Of a stretch of DNA of 64,000 nt, positions 30,393-37,034 are shown in pieces. Positions within the stretch are counted from its first letter, which is position 1; each line of letters opens with the position of its first letter. Position numbers and translations under genes: made by a program. The notes under the pieces were generated by a model that was given only the letters and a program-made list of their open reading frames with translations, had not been told where the DNA came from and did no database searches. Source of the DNA: Corynebacterium mustelae (GTDB lineage Bacteria; Actinomycetota; Actinomycetes; Mycobacteriales; Mycobacteriaceae); NCBI RefSeq assembly GCF_001020985.1, contig NZ_CP011542.1, positions 1-64,000 on the forward strand, read 5' to 3'.

Positions 30393-30734
30393 CTAGTCGC
30401 AGGTGTTTTCGGCAAGTGAGTGCTTTTCGACGAATGCGTCGTACCAGTCGTCATAATCGTCGGGCACTTCACTCACAAAACCGTTACCATGCGCGAGAAG
30501 CATAGCTGTGTGGTACGTCTCTTCGTGAGCATCCAACAAGGCTGTGTAAAACGTTGGTGGGTCAACGCGCAGCATGTACTCGGTTACTTTTTCCTCAGCA
30601 CGCTTAGGGTTCCACCGGAGGTAGTGGGTGAGAATACCAAACAACATGTAGGAAAAGCTGCGTTGATTGCATACAAGGGTCTCCCCAGTTTTCTCGTTAG
30701 TAAGAACGATTCCGTCGCGGAATTGATCAAACAT
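30393..30734 (-). CDS. Hypothetical protein, 113 residues
   Basis: Not recognised. A soluble, acidic protein with a start MFDQFRDGIVLTNEKTGE and a Trp/Tyr-rich acidic tail. It runs convergent to the AAA ATPase (6 bp between stops) and lies 33 bp downstream of the 30768-31475 gene on the same strand, so the two may be co-transcribed. Confidence 0.65.
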   Translation of the reverse strand: MFDQFRDGIVLTNEKTGETLVCNQRSFSYMLFGILTHYLRWNPKRAEEKVTEYMLRVDPPTFYTALLDAHEETYHTAMLLAHGNGFVSEVPDDYDDWYDAFVEKHSLAENTCD

Positions 30735-30767
30735 AATTAGGCTTCACATAAAAGCGGGAGAGAGCGG

Positions 30768-31475
30768 TTACTTCTTGCCTTTGCGTTCCAGCTTAAGCTC
30801 TAGTTCTTCTGCTTCCTTGGCTTTAGCGGCGGCCTCGGCGTCGTCGTCAAGCGGAGCGTCGGAATGCTTAGCCAGTTGCTCTTCTAAGGCGTCGAGTAAC
30901 TCCTCGTCGCGTTCAGGAGCACCCTCAGCGGGAGTGGCGGTGGAATACACCAAGCGGGATTCCTCAGCAGCGTAATCGTCAACCTTTGGTGGTTCCGTGT
31001 CGTATTGCTTCTTGCCCTGACCCAGGCCGAAAAGGTAATAAATCGCACCGCCGAGAGCAGCAGCAATCGCGGCAGCTAAACCGAACGTGAGCAACTTCTT
31101 GCCGCGCTTTTCCTTGCGGGCGAGCTTTTTAGCCTGCTTCTTAGCAGCCTTAGCCTTCTTAGCTTGTTGTTTTTTAAAAGCAGCAGTTTTGGTGTGTGCT
31201 TTCTCACCTAGCTCGGCAATTTTGTCGGTAGCGCGTTCAGTCGCCTTATCCAGATGCATTTCAGACTTCACATCGTCGATACGCTTGAGTGCTTTCTCCG
31301 ATAGAGTGTTGAAACGCTGCGTGGATTCGTCGATAAGCCCCTGCACATTGTAGGTATTAGCGGCATCAACCAACGCCTCGTAAGCTTGCTTAGCTTTACG
31401 ATCACGGTAGTCAGCGTAGCTCCCGTAAGCTTTCTTTGCGACGGTAGTGGCGGTCCTTAGGGCAGTAAGATTCAT
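30768..31475 (-). CDS. Hypothetical membrane protein with basic coiled coil
   Basis: A 235-residue protein: a helical N-terminal part (about 1-80), a strongly basic Lys/Ala-rich stretch (about 90-130, KKQAKKAKAAKKQAKKLARK), one transmembrane helix (about 130-155) and an acidic tail. The pattern suggests a membrane-anchored protein whose basic part contacts nucleic acid or lipid heads, but I cannot name a family. The ATG at 31475 has AGGAGCG just upstream and is preferred to 31502. It is divergent from ppiA. Confidence 0.72.
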   Translation of the reverse strand: MNLTALRTATTVAKKAYGSYADYRDRKAKQAYEALVDAANTYNVQGLIDESTQRFNTLSEKALKRIDDVKSEMHLDKATERATDKIAELGEKAHTKTAAFKKQQAKKAKAAKKQAKKLARKEKRGKKLLTFGLAAAIAAALGGAIYYLFGLGQGKKQYDTEPPKVDDYAAEESRLVYSTATPAEGAPERDEELLDALEEQLAKHSDAPLDDDAEAAAKAKEAEELELKLERKGKK

Positions 31476-31553
31476 GTTCGCTCCTAGAAAAATCAACGAC
31501 AATCATTCCCCAGCCTAGCGATATTTAGCCTGGCGTGCTTTAAGATGGGCATC

Positions 31554-32078
31554 ATGAGTTTCAAGACTGCAACTGCAATCCTGCACACCAACTTTGGTGA
31601 CATTGAAATCGAACTGTTCGGCAACCATGCACCAAAAACTGTCGAAAACTTTGTCACCCTCGCACAAGGCTCCGCGCCATACACCGAGAAGAATGCCGCT
31701 GGCTCTGACGAAGGGCCATTCTACGACGGTGCCATCTTCCACCGCGTCATCAAAGGGTTCATGATCCAAGGCGGCGACCCAACCGGCACCGGCATGGGCG
31801 GCCCAGGCTACCGCTTCGAAGACGAATTCCACCCAGAACTGCAATTCGACCGCCCATTCCTGCTGGCAATGGCAAACGCTGGCCCCGGCACCAACGGCTC
31901 GCAGTTCTTCATCACGGTGGCACCAACCCCGCATCTGAATATGCGCCACACCATCTTCGGTGAAGTCACCAACGAAGACTCCCAGAAAGTGGTGGAGAAG
32001 ATTTCCACCACTACAACTGACTACTCCGACCGCCCAGTCGAGCCAGTAGTCATCGAGTCCATTGAGATCAAAGACTAA
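31554..32078 (+). CDS. ppiA: Peptidyl-prolyl cis-trans isomerase A (cyclophilin)
   Basis: A cytoplasmic cyclophilin of 174 residues that speeds proline isomerisation in folding proteins. Conserved elements are [19 protein letters not shown] (catalytic Arg in FHR), [24 protein letters not shown] and HTIFGEV. The frame opens at 31545 with MGIMSF; the ATG at 31554, preceded by GATGGGC, gives the usual N-terminus. ppiA near the origin and upstream of crgA is part of the conserved backbone in this group. Confidence 0.95.
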   Translation: MSFKTATAILHTNFGDIEIELFGNHAPKTVENFVTLAQGSAPYTEKNAAGSDEGPFYDGAIFHRVIKGFMIQGGDPTGTGMGGPGYRFEDEFHPELQFDRPFLLAMANAGPGTNGSQFFITVAPTPHLNMRHTIFGEVTNEDSQKVVEKISTTTTDYSDRPVEPVVIESIEIKD

Positions 32079-32093
32079 ACACAACAGCTTTTA

Positions 32094-32155
32094 ATCCCCA
32101 GTTTTACACAACGCATATGAACGACAAGTTCGGCGAGTGAAACTGGGGATTTTTG
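32094..32155. terminator. Terminator between ppiA and the cas operon
   Basis: An 11-bp stem (32094-32104 with 32140-32150) is followed by TTTTT for ppiA. It may also stop the convergent cas transcript, whose last gene ends at 32237. Confidence 0.8.
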
Positions 32156-32236
32156 GGTTGCGAAAAACTCCTGTACCAAAAACAAGGTGTGCCGTTAGTT
32201 GGAGATATCCAAACCAACGGCACACCAATTGTGTAT

Positions 32237-32935
32237 TTAGTGTGGTGCTAGGAAAAGCTTTTTCGTATCGTTCAGCCAAGAGTCCCGTGTAGAAACCACA
32301 GGAACAGAGATTCTCATAGGAGAAGTACTGCACCCTGGTCCCAATTGGAAAACTCGTAAGATCTTATTTTCCTGACCATCAGGTAATTTGGAGTCAACAG
32401 TAGGGATTTTTGTTAGCAGATCCTCAGAACTGGAGCCTAGGAAAAAGGGGAATGCTGGGGCGAAAGCCTTACGGCCTAAATAGGTTGAAAATCTAGGGTT
32501 TTTCAACCCATCCAGCAGTATGTCACCAAATTCATCAGATGCGACTTGAACTATAAATTCGGCACCTGCAAGGTAAGTACGCTGAACCAAAGATGTTAAC
32601 CCTTGGCCATCAGGAGTAGCCGTCAACAGCTTATTCGTGGGGCGCTTACCCATCGCAAGTAGCAAACGAGATCGGAACTCCATTTCTGTATCGCGAGGAT
32701 TAATCGTCTGAAAATCATCAATGAGAACACCACGATTATCCTCACGAACTTGGAAACACAGCGAATTTAACCAATCCGGCCACTCACCACGCAGGAACCC
32801 GCATGCCCCTGCAACCAAACCAACCAAACCGCTATGAGTTGGTCTAGGCTCAGTCCGGACAAAATTGCCCGTAATCGCAGGGCCGGCCCAAGACTGAAAA
32901 GGCCCTGCTAGACGGAAATAAACGGAATCTGTCAT
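32237..32935 (-). CDS. cas5e: Type I-E Cascade subunit Cas5e
   Basis: Cas5e caps the 5' handle of the crRNA in the Cascade surveillance complex. The 232-residue product has the usual N-terminus FRLAGPFQSWAGPA and a Gly-rich region. The ATG at 32935 overlaps the cas7 stop as ATGA and is preferred to 32947. It is the last gene of the leftward cas8e-cse2-cas7e-cas5e operon. Here cas6e is not next to cas5e, unlike in E. coli. Confidence 0.92.
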   Translation of the reverse strand: MTDSVYFRLAGPFQSWAGPAITGNFVRTEPRPTHSGLVGLVAGACGFLRGEWPDWLNSLCFQVREDNRGVLIDDFQTINPRDTEMEFRSRLLLAMGKRPTNKLLTATPDGQGLTSLVQRTYLAGAEFIVQVASDEFGDILLDGLKNPRFSTYLGRKAFAPAFPFFLGSSSEDLLTKIPTVDSKLPDGQENKILRVFQLGPGCSTSPMRISVPVVSTRDSWLNDTKKLFLAPH

Positions 32936-34002
32936 TGCTTGATCCACGCAACAATAGCGGCCACCAACTCATCCTTAGACCCCTTGGTGGCATTCTTAAA
33001 CTTGTCATCCAAGCTGGTTGCGGTGCCAGCAACAAATTCCAAGCCATCAAAATTAGCAGGATCAAAAGCGCGTGCAGCCTCATACTGCTTGTTCAGTTCA
33101 TCCAGCGTAGGCTCCAAAAAACCGCCATTCGTTCGGTCAGCCTGAACTGGAGCCTCAAAATCATAGCTGGAGCGGTAACGCTGCTCCTCAGCAAAGACAA
33201 GAGCGGGCTGAACAAAAGGTGCAGTAGAGTGCTGCTTACCACGAGGCAAACCGTAGATAATGGCGTCGACAAGCAATGCTAAACTCTCCTCTGCATTTTC
33301 GGAATCAAAACCAGTCCATGAACGATGCAACTGCTCCTTATCAATCGAAACAGTACGGTAAAAAACACCAGAAGTGTACTGAGCAACACCCAAATATGTA
33401 GCCCCAGACTCACGGTTTGCCTCCTTGATATCATCCACAGTGGAAAAATAATCAGTAGCAATATTCACAGCATGTGAAGTCACAGCAGGCGAAACACTCA
33501 ACGCGGCCTCAGTGCCCTTCTGCGGAGCCTTCGCAAACATACGACCGAAAGCCGCAATAGCCAAAGAACCAGTTTTGCCATCCAGCAAAAATTCGTCATC
33601 AGTATTGCCCAAAATCTGGGCAGCAGCGACCTCAAGTTCCTCAGAACTCAGCCAGATAGAGCGTGCAGGCTCTTTTCCATTCTTGGTATCACCGCCTTCA
33701 TCGTTCTTAGTCAAATTGCCAATGATTTTCTTTGCGGCCTTTTTCAGAGCTTTCTCATCAGCTGAAGGATTAATCTCAAGTGCACGCTGAACAACTGTAT
33801 CCTCAAGCTGACCAGAACGCACTGAAGTAACCAACGCGCTATTTTCGTATTTCGTACGAATGCCCTTTTTAATCGCTTGAGAACTCAATAGCGCAGCCTG
33901 GAAACCGCCCCGACGAACATGCTTAGGGGTACCAGTGTCATCGCGGTTCAAATTGGAATATGGCACCGAAGCGACAATGTGAAGAGTGAGGTGATTAGAC
34001 AT
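32932..34002 (-). CDS. cas7e: Type I-E Cascade backbone subunit Cas7e
   Basis: Cas7e (CasC/Cse4) forms the six-copy backbone that holds the crRNA. The 356-residue product has the typical opening LTLHIVASVPYSNLNRDDTG and the later GLPRGKQHSTAPF segment. It overlaps cse2 by 1 bp (TAATG) and cas5e by 4 bp, so translation is coupled along the operon. Confidence 0.94.
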   Translation of the reverse strand: MSNHLTLHIVASVPYSNLNRDDTGTPKHVRRGGFQAALLSSQAIKKGIRTKYENSALVTSVRSGQLEDTVVQRALEINPSADEKALKKAAKKIIGNLTKNDEGGDTKNGKEPARSIWLSSEELEVAAAQILGNTDDEFLLDGKTGSLAIAAFGRMFAKAPQKGTEAALSVSPAVTSHAVNIATDYFSTVDDIKEANRESGATYLGVAQYTSGVFYRTVSIDKEQLHRSWTGFDSENAEESLALLVDAIIYGLPRGKQHSTAPFVQPALVFAEEQRYRSSYDFEAPVQADRTNGGFLEPTLDELNKQYEAARAFDPANFDGLEFVAGTATSLDDKFKNATKGSKDELVAAIVAWIKQ

Positions 34003-34592
34003 TATTCCGTTCCTTCCGGAGTAGAGAGAATTTGGGAGCCGTAATAATCACGGAGGATCTGTAAACGGCGAGAGAGAGAAGAATCATCGTGGCCTTTGCC
34101 CCAATACCAAAAAACTTCAATCAGATTGATGCAATCAAATTGTTCCTGGAAACCGTGGCTCTTGGCATAATTTAAAATTCTACGAACCGTAGTAATCGCT
34201 TCTTCCACATCCTGAGTATGCAAATACCCCAGACGTGAAGAAACCATTCCATTCAAATCTTGAGAGGATTCACCCGTTGCATAAGCAAGGTGATTGGCCC
34301 AAGATCCAAACTTAGAAAGAGGTTTACACTCCTCATTCGATGAACCCTGAGACGAAGCGGGATTAACACCGCACAACTCGGGAAACTCTGCTATGAGAGC
34401 AGCACAACGCAACGCTACAGTACGCTGCATAGCGGAAGAATCCTGAAGGTAATGAAGCACATAAGGGTACGCACGATACTCGGTGGACAAAGAAGCACCG
34501 GCACGAAGCGCAGAAATTTCGCGGCGGGAACCGTCATTCTTAGCGATGTTAAGAATATGATTCACCAACCTGTGATAATGGAAAGTTGACAT
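34002..34592 (-). CDS. cse2: Type I-E Cascade small subunit Cse2 (Cas11e)
   Basis: Cse2 forms a dimer along the belly of Cascade and stabilises the displaced DNA strand. The 196-residue protein is helical and basic and is recognised mainly by its place between cas8e and cas7e, plus a short ALRAGAS-type N-terminal segment common in Cse2. It lies 11 bp after cas8e and overlaps cas7e by 1 bp. Confidence 0.88.
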   Translation of the reverse strand: MSTFHYHRLVNHILNIAKNDGSRREISALRAGASLSTEYRAYPYVLHYLQDSSAMQRTVALRCAALIAEFPELCGVNPASSQGSSNEECKPLSKFGSWANHLAYATGESSQDLNGMVSSRLGYLHTQDVEEAITTVRRILNYAKSHGFQEQFDCINLIEVFWYWGKGHDDSSLSRRLQILRDYYGSQILSTPEGTE

Positions 34593-34603
34593 ATCCTACA
34601 CTC

Positions 34604-36124
34604 CTACTTCTCTCGCAGTTTTGCGTAGAGATTTCTTCGTGTTTGATTTTGAACAGCGAAATTACGCTTGGGATTTTGCAGAAGATAAGGTTTAACCACG
34701 GCATCTAACGCATTAATAGCCGCATCAACAGCGTGCCTTCGTACTACCTTCTGATCAAAGTCTTTCTTCTCTTTTACAGTCGTGATGATCTCTTCGTATA
34801 CAGGCGTGATGTGACGCCAGAACGCAGACTTCGCGGTGTCCAGAAGATCCGCAAGGTCATCGAAAGTTGGGCACCTATCGTTCTTGCCCATGCGCCGAAA
34901 CGGATTCAACATCGTAAGCTTAAGTTCAAAAATGAACTCCGCGTGAGAAACTAATTGCCGCTGGATTAAAGGATCTTGATCCAAACACCACAAGGTATCG
35001 GACGTCTGGGTAACCACTGATTCACGAATGAGGGGAGTAGAAGCATTGCCCCCAATCTGATGCCGGATAAATACCAAGGAATCACCGCGCTTGAAATTAG
35101 GTGGCAGCACTGACTTGCTGAAGTGCGAATCAAGATGTGCGACGGTATTTTCCCGTGCCCACTCCACCGCTAGTTCAGTGAGATCCTTGCTGAGGTCAAG
35201 GCGCTTGACCTTCAAAGCGTTAGAGTGAGAATCGCGAATATAAAGATAAAACGGATCTTCAGTATTGCGTTGATCACACCAAGCTTTGTAGGCATCCTTG
35301 TTCTCTGGGCTTGGGATTTCAGGAACGAAATGCTCTGGAGGGGTACCACCAATGCCAACACCAGTAAGCTCTCCGTCCTCCCAGAACCCGCATACGGAGT
35401 TTGACATCCAGGAAGCCCTCCACAATGGGTGGGATTCGCCATTGACGAAGGAATGCTCACCTGTAGGGTCTGCCCAAGCTGGCAGTCCTTCCCCCTCAAC
35501 CCAAGATTTCGGAACTGATGCAAGAAGAGATTCCCACAAGGTATTGGCGTGAACAAAAACTTCAGTAGAAGTATTGCCAGCTCCAACAAACCTGATCCCA
35601 GGAGAGCCATTCTGACACTTCCTATTTTCAAATTTACTGTTACCGGCTGAAGAATAGATTTTAAAAATAAGAAGCGCTAAAAGCGCTTCCCCTTTGGGGA
35701 GGGTTTCGGGCTTTTTCTTGGAAAAATTCCAATATGCCTGAGAATTTTCACCTGGTGCGGTGGGGGACAACTTGAACGTGGGATTCTTGCCGCGGGAAAC
35801 GACCCCAGTTATGTCTGGGATCTGCAAAAAATTTCTTTCACCTCCATACAGGGGTAAATCTTTTTGTAGTTCGGCGAATACTTCTGAAAGTAAGGAAACT
35901 GGGAGGGGATCTTTGAGATTTCTTTTAGCTAACTTTTTGTCTTTTCTGACAATCAGTGCGGCTATGTGGGTTAAAAGTCGAAGAATTGCACCTAGCTCCA
36001 TACCTGGAACATCGCGAAGTAGTTGAAAACTGGGTTCGGTGGCGTGGGTGAAAACTTCATAGGTAGTCAACGTGCCGAGAGAGCTTTTGATGAGGGGCAC
36101 ATCTGTTAGGGGCATGGGTTGCAT
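34604..36124 (-). CDS. cas8e: Type I-E Cascade large subunit Cas8e (Cse1)
   Basis: Cas8e recognises the PAM and recruits Cas3. The 506-residue product shows Cse1 hallmarks: the N-terminal segment MELGAILRLLTHIAAL, the GERNFLQIPD segment and a helical C-terminal bundle. The ATG at 36124 has AAGGAG 6 bp upstream (in 36130-36137). It is the first gene of the leftward Cascade operon, with a strong promoter 36 bp before it. Confidence 0.93.
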   Translation of the reverse strand: MQPMPLTDVPLIKSSLGTLTTYEVFTHATEPSFQLLRDVPGMELGAILRLLTHIAALIVRKDKKLAKRNLKDPLPVSLLSEVFAELQKDLPLYGGERNFLQIPDITGVVSRGKNPTFKLSPTAPGENSQAYWNFSKKKPETLPKGEALLALLIFKIYSSAGNSKFENRKCQNGSPGIRFVGAGNTSTEVFVHANTLWESLLASVPKSWVEGEGLPAWADPTGEHSFVNGESHPLWRASWMSNSVCGFWEDGELTGVGIGGTPPEHFVPEIPSPENKDAYKAWCDQRNTEDPFYLYIRDSHSNALKVKRLDLSKDLTELAVEWARENTVAHLDSHFSKSVLPPNFKRGDSLVFIRHQIGGNASTPLIRESVVTQTSDTLWCLDQDPLIQRQLVSHAEFIFELKLTMLNPFRRMGKNDRCPTFDDLADLLDTAKSAFWRHITPVYEEIITTVKEKKDFDQKVVRRHAVDAAINALDAVVKPYLLQNPKRNFAVQNQTRRNLYAKLREK

Positions 36125-36154
36125 GTCATCTCCTTTGCGCCTTTTGGTTTACTG

Positions 36155-36184
36155 TTGACGTTCTTGACGATAGACGTCTACTAT
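36155..36184 (+). promoter_or_regulatory. Promoter of the cas6e-cas3-cas1-cas2 operon
   Basis: TTGACG (36155-36160), an 18-bp spacer and TACTAT (36179-36184) predict a start near 36191. The boxes are interleaved with those of the leftward promoter. Confidence 0.6.
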
Positions 36185-36195
36185 ATTGTTGTCAA
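36167..36195 (-). promoter_or_regulatory. Promoter of the cas8e-cse2-cas7e-cas5e operon
   Basis: On the - strand TTGACA (36190-36195), exactly 17 bp, then TATCGT (36167-36172). A 10-bp palindrome TAGACGTCTA (36171-36180) overlaps both promoters and is a candidate operator. Confidence 0.78.
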
Positions 36196-36199
36196 GTAA

Positions 36200-36303
36200 A
36201 AAATAGCACTACTCCCGCTAACGCGGGTAAGGACCACAATCGTGACGGTAGACGGAACTACCCCCAAGATGAATTTTTTGGGGAACGTGGTCGGTGCTAT
36301 TTT
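36200..36303 (+). ncRNA. Structured leader with CRISPR-repeat-like hairpin
   Basis: A 104-nt element between the divergent cas operons, transcribed ahead of cas6e if the rightward promoter is real. An outer stem of 10 bp plus a G-U pair (36200-36210 with 36293-36303) is stacked on GACCAC/GTGGTC (36232-36237 with 36287-36292). Inside are a hairpin CCCGC-TAAC-GCGGG (36214-36227) and a second hairpin CCCCAA/TTGGGG (36262-36267 with 36278-36283). The first hairpin with its GTAAGGACC tail resembles the usual I-E repeat form (stem, then GGATGAACC-like end), but it is not a copy of this locus's own repeat. Function is inferred only: a degenerate crRNA unit, a Cas6e-binding site, or an mRNA leader structure. 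Confidence 0.55.
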
Positions 36304-36336
36304 CAACCATTCAGTCTAGGGAAGAAGTGTCAACAA

Positions 36337-37029
36337 ATGCCATTTACTACTTTTCTAACCAAGTTTCCTGCCCATGAGGCACTCAATCGTATAGCCATCG
36401 AAAAAAAGAATCGCGAAAAGCAATGGAATATTGATGATCCGGAGTTTCGCCATCGTGCAGTGATGGGTTTATTCCCAAACTTTGAAAGCGACAGCGCCCG
36501 GTCGCAATCTAATATTCTGTTTCGCTACGAATTTGTCCCAGGTCAGCCACCGTACTTTCTCGTACAGTCTGACGTTCCGGTTGTTGCGCCTGATTTGGTG
36601 GGGCACATTGAGTCGAAACAAGTTGAAATCGGTGGTTATGAATCTGGTGAGGCGGTTCTTTTCCGGATTTCGCTCAATACCGTTACCCGTCGCGAAGTGG
36701 AAAATGCGGATGGGGATAAAATAACCAAAGTCGTTCCTGTGCCGTTGGCTCCAGTGAATGCTGATTCTGGGCTCACCCCGGCGGAAGGGTTTGTCGTTGA
36801 TCGCTTGCGGTCAGCGCTGGTGAATATTGAGTTCCTCAACCACAATCGCCATGTGCTGGGTGTTAGCCCACGTGGGCGTGCGGCGAAGGCATCCAAGGTT
36901 GTTCAGGTTGATACTTTTGATGCAGTCGGTTTCGTCAATGACCCGCAGGAATTAGAAAATTTTCTTCATCGAGGGGTTGGTCGGGCGAAGGCATACGGAT
37001 GTGGGCTACTTACTGTTAAAAGGGTGTAA
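36337..37029 (+). CDS. cas6e: Type I-E crRNA endonuclease Cas6e
   Basis: Cas6e (CasE/Cse3) cuts the repeat hairpins of the CRISPR transcript and stays bound to the crRNA 3' end. The 230-residue protein has the C-terminal Gly-rich loop GVGRAKAYGCGLLTVKR expected of Cas6e, and RYEFVPGQPPYFLVQSD early on. Start ATG at 36337 has a weak AGGGAAG site. It is separated from the other Cascade genes and leads the rightward operon instead, behind the structured leader. Confidence 0.94.
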   Translation: MPFTTFLTKFPAHEALNRIAIEKKNREKQWNIDDPEFRHRAVMGLFPNFESDSARSQSNILFRYEFVPGQPPYFLVQSDVPVVAPDLVGHIESKQVEIGGYESGEAVLFRISLNTVTRREVENADGDKITKVVPVPLAPVNADSGLTPAEGFVVDRLRSALVNIEFLNHNRHVLGVSPRGRAAKASKVVQVDTFDAVGFVNDPQELENFLHRGVGRAKAYGCGLLTVKRV

Positions 37030-37034
37030 TAGCA

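Noticed and set aside
36200-36303. Reading the inverted repeats as a miniature transposable element
   Set aside because: The 10-bp ends are inverted, but there is no flanking target duplication and no second copy in the window; a folded RNA explains the nested stems better.
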